A stretch of DNA of 64,000 nucleotides from Martelella mediterranea DSM 17316 (GCF_002043005.1 NZ_CP020330.1:3490001-3554000), one strand, 5' to 3'; shown: positions 35,665 through 45,011, numbered from the stretch's first letter. Numbers and translations: made by a program. Notes: generated by a model from the sequence alone, not told the origin.

Positions 35665-36372
35665 ATGCCCGCCAATGCCGCTTCCATAGATGTCGGCTTG
35701 ATCATGTATCCTGGCCTGACCCAGCTGGATCTGTTCGGGCCCGCCGACGTTCTCAATCGCATGCCGGGCACGAACATCAAGTTCCTCTGGAAAAACCTCG
35801 ATCCGGTGATCGTCGATCGCGGGCTGCGCGTGCTGCCCAACACCACCTTCGGCCAGTGCCGGAGCCTCGATATAGTCTGCGTTCCCGGCGGCCCCGGCCA
35901 GATCGCGCTGATGGATGACGACGAGACGCTGAATTTCCTGCGCCGGATCGCGCCCGGCTGCCGGCTGGTCACATCTGTTTGCACCGGTTCGCTGGTGCTG
36001 GGCGCGGCGGGCCTGCTGGACGGCTATCGCGCCACCTCGCACTGGACCTCGGTCGAGCAACTGGCGCTGTTCGGCGCCAAACCGGTGCATGAGCGCGTCG
36101 TCGTGGATCGAAACCGCATCACCGGCGCCGGCGTCACCTCCGGCATCGATTTCGCCTTGCGGGTGGTGGAGGACATGACCGACCGGGCCACCGCCCAGCA
36201 GATCCAGCTCCAGATGGAGTATGATCCCGAGCCGCCCTATCGCTGCGGCACACCGAAGACCGCGCCGCCGGAAATCGTCGACGCGGTGCGCGCCCGCCTC
36301 CACATGTTCCAATCCAGCCGCCGCTCCGCCAGCGAGCGCGCCGCCGAACGCCTCGCCGCGCGCAAGGGCTGA
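35665..36372 (+). CDS. DJ-1/PfpI-family protein (isonitrile hydratase-like)
   Basis: A 235-residue class I glutamine amidotransferase-like protein. The nucleophile elbow is TSVCTGSLVLGAAGLLDG with the Cys, as in isonitrile hydratases and the effector domain of GATase-type AraC regulators; no helix-turn-helix follows, so it is an enzyme-type member. The C-terminal 60 residues are charged and probably helical. The ATG follows GAGGA by six bases. No partner gene suggests its substrate. Confidence 0.82.
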   Translation: MPANAASIDVGLIMYPGLTQLDLFGPADVLNRMPGTNIKFLWKNLDPVIVDRGLRVLPNTTFGQCRSLDIVCVPGGPGQIALMDDDETLNFLRRIAPGCRLVTSVCTGSLVLGAAGLLDGYRATSHWTSVEQLALFGAKPVHERVVVDRNRITGAGVTSGIDFALRVVEDMTDRATAQQIQLQMEYDPEPPYRCGTPKTAPPEIVDAVRARLHMFQSSRRSASERAAERLAARKG

Positions 36373-36375
36373 CAC

Positions 36376-36403
36376 AAAAAAACCCGCGGGCAAGCCGCGG
36401 GTT
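36376..36403 (-). terminator. Rho-independent terminator of ndk
   Basis: Perfect 9-bp stem AACCCGCGG / CCGCGGGTT (36381-36389 and 36395-36403) with a five-base loop. On the minus strand it is followed by a T run (complement of A at 36376-36382). It lies just after the ndk stop and may also stop the converging DJ-1 transcript. Confidence 0.9.
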
Positions 36404-36427
36404 CTGAAAGTCGGTTCGACCGAGAAA

Positions 36428-36850
36428 TCAGCCGACGATTTCGGTTTCGGAGAACCAGAAGGCGATTTCGCGCTTGGCGGTTTCCGGCGCGTCCGAGCCG
36501 TGCACCGAGTTTTCGCCCATGGACAGCGCGAAGGTCTTGCGGATCGTGCCCTCATCGGCCTTTTCCGGGTTGGTCGCGCCCATGATCTCGCGGTTCTTCA
36601 GAACGGCGTTTTCGCCTTCCAGAACCTGGACGATGGTCGGGCCCGAGCACATGAAATCGACGAGCTCGCCGAAGAACGGACGCTCCTTGTGCTCGGCGTA
36701 GAAGGCTTCCGCCTCGCGCTTTGCCATCCATACCCGCTTGGAGGCGACGACGCGAAGGCCGTTTTCCTCGAAGACCTTGGTGATCGCGCCGGTCAGGTTG
36801 CGCTTGGTGGCATCCGGCTTGATCATCGAAAAAGTGCGTTCAATCGCCAT
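36428..36850 (-). CDS. ndk: Nucleoside diphosphate kinase
   Basis: 140 residues, the standard length. It transfers the gamma phosphate between NTPs and NDPs through a phosphohistidine. The active-site region ends in [19 protein letters not shown] with the conserved His; N-terminal [15 protein letters not shown] and the ATP-site Arg/Thr residues are conserved. The start at 36850 has AAGGA seven bases upstream; an open extension to 36925 has no support. Confidence 0.97.
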   Translation of the reverse strand: MAIERTFSMIKPDATKRNLTGAITKVFEENGLRVVASKRVWMAKREAEAFYAEHKERPFFGELVDFMCSGPTIVQVLEGENAVLKNREIMGATNPEKADEGTIRKTFALSMGENSVHGSDAPETAKREIAFWFSETEIVG

Positions 36851-36947
36851 GTCGTCGTCCTTTGCGTTCATGAAATTTGGCCGGTGTATAAAGCGGTTTC
36901 GGCCAGAATGGAAGCAGGCGGACACGACGAATTTGTTCAGCCGTCGA

Positions 36948-37616
36948 TTATGACGTTTCGGTGAAGCCCTGGCAGCGTTCGAACCAGTTCATCACCGGGT
37001 CATTGGCGTCAAGGATGTCCGGATTGCCGGTCTTGAACGCCCATTGCAGCGCGCCGAAGACGATGTAATCGGCAAACAGCGGCTCGCTGCCGCCGATAAA
37101 GGGCTGGCTCTTCAGCATCACCCTCAACGGCTTCAGCTTGTCGGCGAAAGCGGCGATTTCCGCCTCGCGACCGGTCGCGACCTCTTCGAGCGTCGACCCG
37201 AGACGGGCTTCCCGGCTTTCGCGGAAATAGGCCTGATCGACCGGGGACAGCATGTCGTGGATATGCTTGAGCGCGATCCGGGTGATGGCGGGATGCAGCG
37301 TCGACTGGGAATAGGCCTCGACGAAGCGCGCCATGCCGGCCCCGCCCTCGCCCTTGAACAGCGACGGCGCGTCCGGATAGGTCTGCTCCAGATAGAGCGC
37401 GATCGCGAAACTGTCGGCGATCAGCTTGTCGCCGTCCTTCAGGATCGGCACGGTTTTCGAAAACCCGTTCTCGAGCTTGGCGATCTCGGTGAAGCCGACG
37501 GGTTTTTCCTCAAAGTCCAGCCCCTTATGCCTGAGGGCCAGGATGATTTTCCAACAATGGGGGGAAAAGCGGATGTCGGGATCGGCGCCGCAAAGCGTGT
37601 AGAGAATTCGAACCAT
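36948..37616 (-). CDS. Glutathione S-transferase family protein
   Basis: 222 residues. The N-domain includes [20 protein letters not shown] with a Cys at the position used by omega/beta-like GSTs, [16 protein letters not shown] and [10 protein letters not shown]. The C-domain is helical. GGAG lies six bases before ATG. It is separately transcribed, 97 bases upstream of ndk. Confidence 0.88.
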   Translation of the reverse strand: MVRILYTLCGADPDIRFSPHCWKIILALRHKGLDFEEKPVGFTEIAKLENGFSKTVPILKDGDKLIADSFAIALYLEQTYPDAPSLFKGEGGAGMARFVEAYSQSTLHPAITRIALKHIHDMLSPVDQAYFRESREARLGSTLEEVATGREAEIAAFADKLKPLRVMLKSQPFIGGSEPLFADYIVFGALQWAFKTGNPDILDANDPVMNWFERCQGFTETS

Positions 37617-37752
37617 GAGAAACTCCTTCGTCGCGGTTGAAACGTTAGCACGTCATGCGGTGATGACGCATGAGACTTATTGCTGAAACCATCAAAATTT
37701 CTCGCTGGTGTACGGCCGGCACGGCGCTATTCTGCCGCAAAAGGAGAGCTAA

Positions 37753-38265
37753 ATGTTACAGCACTACCGCCGTTTCGCCGCCTATAATGCCTGGGCCAAC
37801 GCCCTTGTCTACGCCGCGGCGGCCGAACTGTCCGACGAGGAATATCGTCGCGATCTGGGCGCCTTCTTCCCGTCCGTCCACGCCACCCTCAATCACATCC
37901 TCTATGCAGACGGCGTGTGGATGACGCGGTTTGCGGGCAAAGACACCGGTCCGGTTCTGCTCGACACCATCCTGTTCGATGATTTCACGGCGTTGAGGGC
38001 GGCGCGCCAGGCGATGGACGAGAACATCATCGGCTTCATCGACGGGCTCGACAGCGTCGAAGGAACATTTTCCTATCAGCGCGGCAACCCACCCAAGACC
38101 TATACCGACCGGATCGGCACCACGCTTGCGCATTTCTTCAACCACCAGACTCACCACCGCGGCCAGGTCCACATGATGCTGACGGTGCTCGGGCAACCGT
38201 CGCTGGCATTGGACATGAACTACTTCCTGCGCACCCCCGAAGGAAGCGTGCTGCCGCAAGGCTGA
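37753..38265 (+). CDS. DinB-family putative metalloprotein
   Basis: A 170-residue four-helix protein. The DinB metal triad is visible: His in TLNHILYAD and two in NHQTHHRGQVHMML. The N-terminus YRRFAAYNAWANALVY is typical of the family. AAAGGAGAG precedes ATG 37753. Relatives include bacillithiol/mycothiol-linked transferases and damage-inducible proteins; the activity here is unknown. Confidence 0.85.
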   Translation: MLQHYRRFAAYNAWANALVYAAAAELSDEEYRRDLGAFFPSVHATLNHILYADGVWMTRFAGKDTGPVLLDTILFDDFTALRAARQAMDENIIGFIDGLDSVEGTFSYQRGNPPKTYTDRIGTTLAHFFNHQTHHRGQVHMMLTVLGQPSLALDMNYFLRTPEGSVLPQG

Positions 38266-38308
38266 AGAGCGCTTGCCAAGCGGTGCGGTTTCAGACAAAA
38301 CCGCTGGC

Positions 38309-40189
38309 ATGATCTCGATATCCGACCTTACCGTCCGCGTCGCCGGACGCCTGCTCATCGAAAACGCCTCCGTTTCCATCCCCGACGGGATGAAGGCGGG
38401 GCTTGTCGGGCGCAACGGCGCCGGCAAGTCGACGCTGTTTCGCGTTCTGACCGGCGCGCTTGCGCCCGAGACCGGCACGGTGTCGCTGCCCAAACGCGCG
38501 CGGATCGGCCAGGTGGCGCAGGAGGCGCCCGGCACGGAAGACCCGCTGATCGATATCGTGCTCGCCGCAGACAAGGAACGCGCCGCGCTGCTCGCCGAAG
38601 CCGAGACCGCGAAGGACCCCGATCGGATCGCCGAAATCCACACGCGGCTTGCCGATATCGATGCCCATTCGGCCGAAGCGCGCGCGGCCAGCATTCTCTC
38701 CGGCCTTGGCTTCGACGAAGCCGCCCAGAAGCGTCCCGCCTCTTCGTTTTCCGGCGGCTGGCGCATGCGCGTGGCGCTGGCTGCGGTGCTGTTTTCCGAG
38801 CCCGACCTGCTGCTGCTCGACGAGCCGACCAACTATCTCGATCTCGAGGGCACGCTCTGGCTGGAGGATTATATCCGCCGCTATCCCTACAGCGTGATCA
38901 TCATCTCGCATGACCGCGATCTCCTGAACACCGCGGCCAACGCCATCGTCCATCTCGACCAGAAGAAGCTGACCTTCTATCGCGGCTCCTACGACCAGTT
39001 CGCCCGCCAGAAGGCGGCCCAGGACGAGCTGCAGATGAAGGCGCATGCCAAGAACGAGGCCCAGCGCAAGCACCTGCAAAGCTTCATCGACCGGTTCAAG
39101 GCCAAGGCTTCCAAGGCCCGCCAGGCGCAAAGCCGGGTCAAGGCGCTGGAGCGGATGGGCACGGTGTCTGCGGTAATCGAGGATCACGTGCAGGGCTTCT
39201 CCTTCCCGGCGCCGGAAAAGATACCCGCCTCCCCGATCGTCGCGATCGAGGACGGCGCTGTCGGCTATGCGCCGGGAAAGCCGATCCTGACCGGGCTCAA
39301 CCTGCGCCTCGACAATGACGACCGGATCGCACTGCTTGGGGCCAACGGCAACGGCAAATCCACCTTCGCAAAGTTCATCTCCGGCCGGCTGAAGCCGGAA
39401 AGCGGAACGCTGAAGCTCGCCCCCGGTCTTCTCACCGGCTTCTTCGCCCAGCACCAGATCGATGACCTCGTGCCCGACGAAAGCGCGATCGCCCATGTGC
39501 GCAAGCTGATGCCGGCCGCCCCCGAACCGAAGGTGCGCGCCCGCGTCGCCCAGATGGGCCTTGCAACGGAAAAGATGGATACGCCGGCCCGCGACCTTTC
39601 CGGCGGCGAGAAGGCGCGGCTCCTGATGGGCCTTGCCGCCTTCCACGCGCCCAACCTGCTGATCCTCGACGAGCCCACCAACCATCTTGATATCGACAGC
39701 CGCAACGCGCTGATCCAGGCGCTGAACGATTATCCCGGCGCCGTGATCCTGATCTCGCATGACCGCCATCTGATCGAGGCCACCGTCGACCGGCTGTGGC
39801 TGGTCCATGACGGCACGGTGAAGAATTATGACGGCGATCTCGAGGATTACCGCGAGCTGATCATCTCCGGCGGCAAGCCGAAGGCAACGAAGATGCCGGT
39901 CGAGGATACGCGTTCGAAGGCCGAACAGCGCCGAAGCGCCGCCGACCGGCGCGCCTCGATGGCGCCGCTGAAGAAGCAGATCGATCAGGCCGAGAAGAAG
40001 ACCGCGAAGATCGAGGCGATCATCGCCAGGCTCGATGCCGATCTGGCCAACCCGAAGCTCTATACTCAGTCGCCTGAAAAGGCGAAGGTGATGATCCAGG
40101 CGCGCGCGAACGCCGCGGCGGAGCTTTCCAAAATCGAGGAAGAATGGCTGGCGCTGTCGGCGAAATACGAGGCCGGCATGGCTGACTGA
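38309..40189 (+). CDS. ABC-F family ATPase (Uup/YheS-like)
   Basis: A 626-residue soluble protein with two ABC domains and no membrane segments, the ABC-F pattern of ribosome-associated factors. Domain 1 has GRNGAGKST, FSGGWRMR and LLLLDEPTNYLD; domain 2 has GANGNGKST, LSGGEKARL and LLILDEPTNHLD. Between them is the charged linker (about residues 225-300, rich in Lys, Gln and Ala), and a C-terminal coiled coil starts near residue 530. I start at ATG 38309, which gives MISISDLTVRV; an in-frame TTG at 38273 is less likely. Confidence 0.93.
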   Translation: MISISDLTVRVAGRLLIENASVSIPDGMKAGLVGRNGAGKSTLFRVLTGALAPETGTVSLPKRARIGQVAQEAPGTEDPLIDIVLAADKERAALLAEAETAKDPDRIAEIHTRLADIDAHSAEARAASILSGLGFDEAAQKRPASSFSGGWRMRVALAAVLFSEPDLLLLDEPTNYLDLEGTLWLEDYIRRYPYSVIIISHDRDLLNTAANAIVHLDQKKLTFYRGSYDQFARQKAAQDELQMKAHAKNEAQRKHLQSFIDRFKAKASKARQAQSRVKALERMGTVSAVIEDHVQGFSFPAPEKIPASPIVAIEDGAVGYAPGKPILTGLNLRLDNDDRIALLGANGNGKSTFAKFISGRLKPESGTLKLAPGLLTGFFAQHQIDDLVPDESAIAHVRKLMPAAPEPKVRARVAQMGLATEKMDTPARDLSGGEKARLLMGLAAFHAPNLLILDEPTNHLDIDSRNALIQALNDYPGAVILISHDRHLIEATVDRLWLVHDGTVKNYDGDLEDYRELIISGGKPKATKMPVEDTRSKAEQRRSAADRRASMAPLKKQIDQAEKKTAKIEAIIARLDADLANPKLYTQSPEKAKVMIQARANAAAELSKIEEEWLALSAKYEAGMAD

Positions 40190-40221
40190 TCGTCGGTCGC
40201 GGAAGCATTGCCGGTGAAGAC

Positions 40222-40316
40222 TAGAGCAGTTTCACGGAAACGCGAAACTGCTCGATCTCTTTGGTTTGGCGCATTTTCGCGGACGTCAGGTATTCCCATC
40301 TGACTGCGAAATGCTC
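40222..40316. repeat. Palindromic intergenic element (rhizobial type), copy 3
   Basis: Two stem-loops: GAGCAGTTT/AAACTGCTC (40224-40232/40245-40253), then GCATTTTCGC/GCGAAATGC (40271-40280/40306-40314) with an inner GTCAG/CTGAC (40285-40289/40300-40304). It lies between the convergent ABC-F and metF genes and probably marks their transcript ends. Confidence 0.6.
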
Positions 40317-40356
40317 AGGGTCACCGGCATCTGTCCGAGGACGTGTCACCCGGCTG

Positions 40357-41271
40357 CTATCCAGTGCGCCCCAGCATCTTTTCATCCGATGCGCTTTCGG
40401 CCGGTTTGATGCCGAGGCGGTCGAACACCGCGATCAGGAGCTTGGAGCGGTTCATCGTGTAGAAATGGAACTCGGAGATGCCGCGCTTCTGCAGATCGAG
40501 CACCTGCTCGGCGGCGATATCGGCTGCAACTTCGAAATGCGCCGCAGGATCATCGACAAGGTTTCCGAGCCGCTTTTCGAGGAAATCCGGAATGCTCGCA
40601 CCGCACATCGCCGCAAAACGCTTGAGCTGATTGAGGTTCTGAACCGGCATGATGCCGGGCAGGACCGGGATCGTCACCCCTGCCCTGCGCACATCGTTCA
40701 GGTAGTCCTCGAACACGTCATTGTCGAAGAAAAACTGGGTCAGGGCGCGGTCGGCGCCGTTATCGGCCTTGGCCTTGAGCATGGCGATATCGGCGGCGCG
40801 GTCGGCGCTTTCGGGATGTTTTTCGGGATAGGCGGAAACCGAGATATCGAAATCGTCGATCGCCTTCAGTCCGGCCACCAGCGCGGCGGCATTCGCGTAG
40901 CCGCCGGGATGCGGGCGATAGGCCGTGCCCACGCCATCCGGCGCGTCGCCGCGCAGGGCGACGAAGCGTTTCACGCCGGCATCGCGGAACCGGCGGATTA
41001 CGTTATCGACCTCGCTGCTGGTGGCCTTGACCACCGTCAGGTGCGAGGCGGTGACGAGATCGGTTTCATCGATCAGGCGCTTGACGGCGTCGAAGGTCGG
41101 GGCCTGGCTGGATGCGCCGGCGCCATAGGTGACGGAAACGAAGGCGGGACCGTAGGCCGAGAGCGCCTCCACCGCCCGCCACCAGCCGGCGGCGGCGTCC
41201 TCGCTCTTGGGCGGAAAAAATTCGAACGAATACTCGATCGGCCGCGTCAGCGCGCCGGTTCCATCGGTCAT
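40357..41271 (-). CDS. metF: Methylenetetrahydrofolate reductase
   Basis: 304 residues. A flavin enzyme giving 5-methyl-THF for methionine synthesis. Family landmarks: YSFEFFPPKSEDA at the N-terminus, FVSVTYGAGAS, HLTVVKATSSEV, the FVALRGDAPDG loop and FTQFFFDNDVF. ATG 41271 lies four bases after the stop of the ArsR-methyltransferase gene, so the pair forms an operon controlled from the palindrome at 42299. Confidence 0.95.
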   Translation of the reverse strand: MTDGTGALTRPIEYSFEFFPPKSEDAAAGWWRAVEALSAYGPAFVSVTYGAGASSQAPTFDAVKRLIDETDLVTASHLTVVKATSSEVDNVIRRFRDAGVKRFVALRGDAPDGVGTAYRPHPGGYANAAALVAGLKAIDDFDISVSAYPEKHPESADRAADIAMLKAKADNGADRALTQFFFDNDVFEDYLNDVRRAGVTIPVLPGIMPVQNLNQLKRFAAMCGASIPDFLEKRLGNLVDDPAAHFEVAADIAAEQVLDLQKRGISEFHFYTMNRSKLLIAVFDRLGIKPAESASDEKMLGRTG

Positions 41272-41275
41272 TGCC

Positions 41276-42280
41276 TCAGACACTCCTCGCAAAAGTCTTT
41301 TCATTGCCGCCGGCCACCAGCCGGCGGGGATCGCGCGCAAGCCACACCGTCACCGTCAGGGACGGTTCGCTTGCGGCCGCGAACGGAAGATCAATCACCT
41401 TTTCCACGTCAAGACCGGCTTCCTGCATCCAGTCTTCCATCGCCTGATGGGAAAAGCCGAGACGCAGATGCGCATGGTCGGCGCGCAGATATTCCAGGTC
41501 ATGCGGCGCGAAATCGATCACCGCCAGCCGTCCGCCCGGCCGCATCACGCGCGCGGCCTCCGCGATCGCGGCATCGGGGTTTTCGAGGAAATGCAGCACC
41601 TGATGGATGATCACCAGATCGAAATCCTCGCTTTCAAGCGGCAGGTTTAGAATATCACCGAGCCGGACGACCGCGCGGGTCAGCCCCTCGGCATCGAGAT
41701 TGGCGCGGGCGACGGCCAGCATGTCGCGGCTGGCATCGATGCCGACGGCGCGGCGATAGACATCCTTCAGCAACAGCAGCATGCGCCCTGTGCCCGTGCC
41801 GAGATCGAGCATGTTCTGCACCGGCTTGTCGCCGATCAGGCTGACGAGGCATTCTTCCACCTCGGCCTCGGAAATGTGAAGGCGGCGCATCTGGTCCCAC
41901 TCGCCGGCATGCTGGGCGAAATAGGCCTCCGCCTTTTCCGCCCGCGCCTGCTTGACTGCCGCAAGGCGGGCGACGTCGCGCTCCAGCGCCGAATCCTCCA
42001 GCGATGCATGGGCGAGAATCTGGCGCACGAGGCGCGCGGGCGGACCTTCGTCGCGAAGCCGGAAATAGGCCCACGCCCCCTCCTGATAACGATCGATCAG
42101 GCCAGCTTCGGAAAGCAGTTTCAGGTGGCGCGAGATGCGCGGCTGCGACTGGCCGAGAATGTCGGTAAGATCCGAAACCGTGAGGTCGCCCGCCGAAAGC
42201 AGCGCAATCAGCCTGAGCCGCGTGGGCTCGCCCACCGCCTTCAGCACCTCCACCATGGTCTCCAAATCGAATTTCGCCAT
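41276..42280 (-). CDS. ArsR-family repressor fused to a SAM-dependent methyltransferase (SahR-like, methionine cycle)
   Basis: 334 residues. The N-terminal ArsR winged helix (about 1-95) has PTRLRLIALLSAGDLTVSDL and SQPRISRHLKLLSEAGLI. The C-terminal class I methyltransferase domain (about 110-320) has the SAM motif MLDLGTGTGRMLLLL. No ArsR metal-binding Cys set is present; there is no Cys near the DNA-binding helix. The fusion beside metF suggests that the C-domain senses SAM or S-adenosylhomocysteine rather than methylating, as known for SahR-type regulators. A perfect palindrome sits 19 bases upstream of ATG, so it is likely autoregulated. Which ligand it binds is inference. Confidence 0.9.
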   Translation of the reverse strand: MAKFDLETMVEVLKAVGEPTRLRLIALLSAGDLTVSDLTDILGQSQPRISRHLKLLSEAGLIDRYQEGAWAYFRLRDEGPPARLVRQILAHASLEDSALERDVARLAAVKQARAEKAEAYFAQHAGEWDQMRRLHISEAEVEECLVSLIGDKPVQNMLDLGTGTGRMLLLLKDVYRRAVGIDASRDMLAVARANLDAEGLTRAVVRLGDILNLPLESEDFDLVIIHQVLHFLENPDAAIAEAARVMRPGGRLAVIDFAPHDLEYLRADHAHLRLGFSHQAMEDWMQEAGLDVEKVIDLPFAAASEPSLTVTVWLARDPRRLVAGGNEKTFARSV

Positions 42281-42298
42281 CTACCGACTTTCATCAAG

Positions 42299-42318
42299 AT
42301 ATAAAGATATCTTTATAT
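42299..42318. promoter_or_regulatory. Perfect 20-bp palindrome, operator of the metF regulator operon
   Basis: ATATAAAGATATCTTTATAT is exactly self-complementary and lies 19 bases before the ArsR-methyltransferase start. ArsR-family repressors bind 12-2-12-like palindromes of this AT-rich type across the promoter. The rest of the 440-base gap (42281-42720) holds only the inverted repeat at 42499-42612. Confidence 0.75.
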
Positions 42319-42498
42319 AGATTGCGAGATTTTCGCAAGCCCGCTGATGAAGCATGGTACAATAGCAGAGCGGTGCTGCCCACCATCGCGACGTGGCGTA
42401 AGCGAAACAGCGAACCTGATCAGCCGCAAATAAGGCAAGAAAAACACGGCGCCGTTCGGCACCGCCAGTTTTCTGATAAACGCCTCGCCACATTCCGC

Positions 42499-42612
42499 GT
42501 CATCCTCGGGCTAGACCCGAGGATCCAGGCAGCCCGGCAGGGGCTTGCCATAAATCTTCGCAAATTCAGTGACTTAATCCGCCTGGATGCTCGGATCAAG
42601 TCCGAGCATGAC
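42499..42612. repeat. Inverted repeat with 31-bp arms (alphaproteobacterial GTCATxCTCGG element)
   Basis: The left arm, 42499-42529, begins GTCATCCTCGGGCTAGACCC and is itself a hairpin (CCTCGGG/CCCGAGG). The right arm, 42582-42612, is its inverted relative with about six differences, ending GTCCGAGCATGAC. This sequence type is widespread between genes of alphaproteobacteria. It separates the metF operon from the LysM/M23 gene. Confidence 0.65.
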
Positions 42613-42720
42613 CCAAGACGAGGGGCCGGTGACCAATGATGGTCAAAGCCGCAGCTTTGCCTGCAGTCTGACGACGGCGTTCAGTGCCGTGCAGCTGTCT
42701 CGCAATTCAATGTCGGCTTA

Positions 42721-44211
42721 TCAGCCGTTGAGGAACGGCATCGGGTCGACGGCGGTGGTGTTGTCGCGGACCTCGAAGTGGACCATGGGGCGCTGCGCCT
42801 TGCCGCTCATGCCGGAGGTGGCGATGGTCTGGCCGCGCTGGACGCTGTCGCCGCGCTTGACCTTCAGCTCCTCGGCATAGCCGTAGACAGTCACCCGGCC
42901 ATCGTCATGGCGGATCAGGATCGCATTGCCATAATCGGAGAGCCCATCATCGGCATAGACCACGACGCCGTTTTCGGCCGCCTTGATCGGCGTGCCCTGC
43001 GGAACCGAGATATCGATGCCCTCGCTGATATCGTCGCCATAGGGCTGGCCGAAGCCGACGACCACCGCGCCCTTGACGGGCCAGCGATAGGTGGCGATGC
43101 CCGTGCCTTCCGGCACGTCCTCGCCCGCGTCGGTTCTCACGGCAACCTCTTCCACGACGGCCGCCGTTTCGGCGGCCGGCGGCTGGTAGGGCTTGGGGCT
43201 GTCGGCGGTCTGAGCGGTCTTGTTGACCGGCGTGGTCGGCGCTGCGACGGCGGTCTGCACCGGGGCCGTCGGCTGGGCCGGCGCGCCCTGGCTCGGAATG
43301 ACGAGCTTCTGGCCGATGCGGATATTGGCCGAGGTCAGCCCGTTGGCCGCCTTCAGCGCATCGACCGTGACGCCATAGGATTTCGCGATCGTGTAGAGGC
43401 TGTCGCCGCTCTTGACGGAATAGGTATTGCCGTCGCCGCTCTCGCCGTTGCGAGCGGCGGAAGCCGTGCTGGTCGCCTCCACGCTCTGACGCTCGCGAAC
43501 GCCCGCCGTTCCCGGCAGAACAGCGACGCGCTGATCGGGCGTATCGGAGGGAATTTGCGTCGGCGCTGCCGGCGGCAGGCCCTGGCTCTGGCTCGCCGAC
43601 TTGGCAACCGATGGCTGGCTGGAGACGACCGGAACGACCAGAACCTGGCCCGGACGCACCTGCGAGGCGCTGGTGAGCCCGTTGAGGCGCAGAAGGTCCT
43701 GCTCGCTGACGCCGTTGCGGCTGGCAAAGGCCGCGAGCGATTCGTCCGAGCGCATCATCACGCGGCGCGTCGCCACATCCTGGGTGCTGGAAGGAAGCGT
43801 GCTCGGTTGACCGACGACGGCCGGCTGCGGCGCGGGATTGGCCGGCTGCGCAAGCGCCGCCGTTTGCGTTGGCGCTGCCGGCGGCGGCAGCGTGTTGCTC
43901 TGCACCGTCACCGGCGTGGTCGCCATGCGGGCGCCCGAACCGGCTGTGGTCGCGGTATTGATCGGCTGGTTGCTGTAAACGGCCTGGCCGGAGGAAGCGG
44001 ATGGCAGACCCTGATATCCGCCGCCGCCGACATTGGCGGGCGGCACGAGCTGCTGATATTGCGGCACGACCGAGCCGGTGGTCATCGTGTCCGGCCCATT
44101 GCTGAGGCGGGAAGTTTCAGAACTGCATCCGGCGGCCAATATGGCCAGCGACGAAACGAGCAGTACGCCTTGTGTTGCTTTGCCGACTTCCGGCAGCCCA
44201 GAAATACGCAT
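42721..44211 (-). CDS. LysM/M23-domain lipoprotein with degenerate LytM site (NlpD/DipM-like)
   Basis: 496 residues. A lipobox (SLAILAAGCSS, Cys about 29) marks an envelope lipoprotein. A low-complexity Pro/Ala/Thr/Gln stretch is followed by two LysM peptidoglycan-binding repeats (around 150-195 and 265-310), a second linker, and an M23/LytM domain (about 380-495). Metal ligands are partly lost: the HxGxD motif reads SEGID and the later His position reads VYGYAEE, while HFEVRD is kept. Such degenerate LytM proteins activate N-acetylmuramyl amidases at division rather than cutting themselves. The start at 44211 places the signal sequence correctly. It follows pcm, surE and serS, the usual neighbourhood of nlpD. 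Confidence 0.88.
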   Translation of the reverse strand: MRISGLPEVGKATQGVLLVSSLAILAAGCSSETSRLSNGPDTMTTGSVVPQYQQLVPPANVGGGGYQGLPSASSGQAVYSNQPINTATTAGSGARMATTPVTVQSNTLPPPAAPTQTAALAQPANPAPQPAVVGQPSTLPSSTQDVATRRVMMRSDESLAAFASRNGVSEQDLLRLNGLTSASQVRPGQVLVVPVVSSQPSVAKSASQSQGLPPAAPTQIPSDTPDQRVAVLPGTAGVRERQSVEATSTASAARNGESGDGNTYSVKSGDSLYTIAKSYGVTVDALKAANGLTSANIRIGQKLVIPSQGAPAQPTAPVQTAVAAPTTPVNKTAQTADSPKPYQPPAAETAAVVEEVAVRTDAGEDVPEGTGIATYRWPVKGAVVVGFGQPYGDDISEGIDISVPQGTPIKAAENGVVVYADDGLSDYGNAILIRHDDGRVTVYGYAEELKVKRGDSVQRGQTIATSGMSGKAQRPMVHFEVRDNTTAVDPMPFLNG

Positions 44212-44341
44212 GAACCGACCCTGTACGCTTGAACTCTTTACTGCACCGGTTTTAACCACATCAGAGTTACCGCACGGTTAAAGCCGACGGTGAAGCGCGA
44301 AATTCAGGGACGAAAAGTCCGGTCAGCCGGAAAATGAAGCG

Positions 44342-45001
44342 TTACAGGGCCTTTGAAAGTCCGCGTTCGGCGGCGATATAGGGAACCTCGAACAGGTCCT
44401 GACGTTCGAACCGGCTTCCGATCCGCGTCATGCGCACCATCAGCGGCCGCGCGCCCTCACGGATCAGCGGCGCCATGATGACGCCGTTGGAGACAAGCTG
44501 CTCGACGCGCGCGCGCGGAATTTCCGGCACCGCCACGGTATAGAGGATACGGTCGAAAGTGCCCTCGCCGCTCATGCCTTCGCGGCCATCGGCCTGGCGC
44601 ACGACAACCCTTTGCAGCGAAAGTTCGGAAAGACGCCTTCGCGCGAGATCGGCAAGGGTGCGATAGCGTTCCACTGTCAGCACCCGCTCGGCGATGCGGC
44701 CCATGATCGCGGCGGTATAGCCCGAGCCGGTGCCGACTTCGAGCACGCGCTGGCCGGGCTTCACCTTGAGGATATCGATCAGGCGGATGGCGAGATCGGC
44801 GCTTTCCATGAACGCCCCGCATTCGATCGGCACCGATCGGCCGCTATAGGCATAGGGCGAAAGATGCGAGGGCGTGAACAGCGAGCGCGGCGTTGCCTCG
44901 ACCGCCGACAACAGGTCAAGATTGGTGACGCCGCCAGCGCGAAGGCGCATGACAAGCGCCGCAAACCCTTCCCGTTCCTGAAGCTTCGTCGCCACCGCCA
45001 T
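44342..45001 (-). CDS. pcm: Protein-L-isoaspartate O-methyltransferase
   Basis: 219 residues. A SAM-dependent enzyme that repairs isoaspartyl residues in aged proteins. It has the SAM motif VLEVGTGSGYTAAIMG, the RSVPIECGAF segment, and a YTVAVPEIP-like strand. ATG 45001 follows surE by ten bases; an in-frame ATG at 45049 would overlap surE. In many proteobacteria surE-pcm-nlpD are stress-linked, and the same order holds here. Confidence 0.9.
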   Translation of the reverse strand: MAVATKLQEREGFAALVMRLRAGGVTNLDLLSAVEATPRSLFTPSHLSPYAYSGRSVPIECGAFMESADLAIRLIDILKVKPGQRVLEVGTGSGYTAAIMGRIAERVLTVERYRTLADLARRRLSELSLQRVVVRQADGREGMSGEGTFDRILYTVAVPEIPRARVEQLVSNGVIMAPLIREGARPLMVRMTRIGSRFERQDLFEVPYIAAERGLSKAL

Positions 45002-45011
45002 CCCTTTCAAA

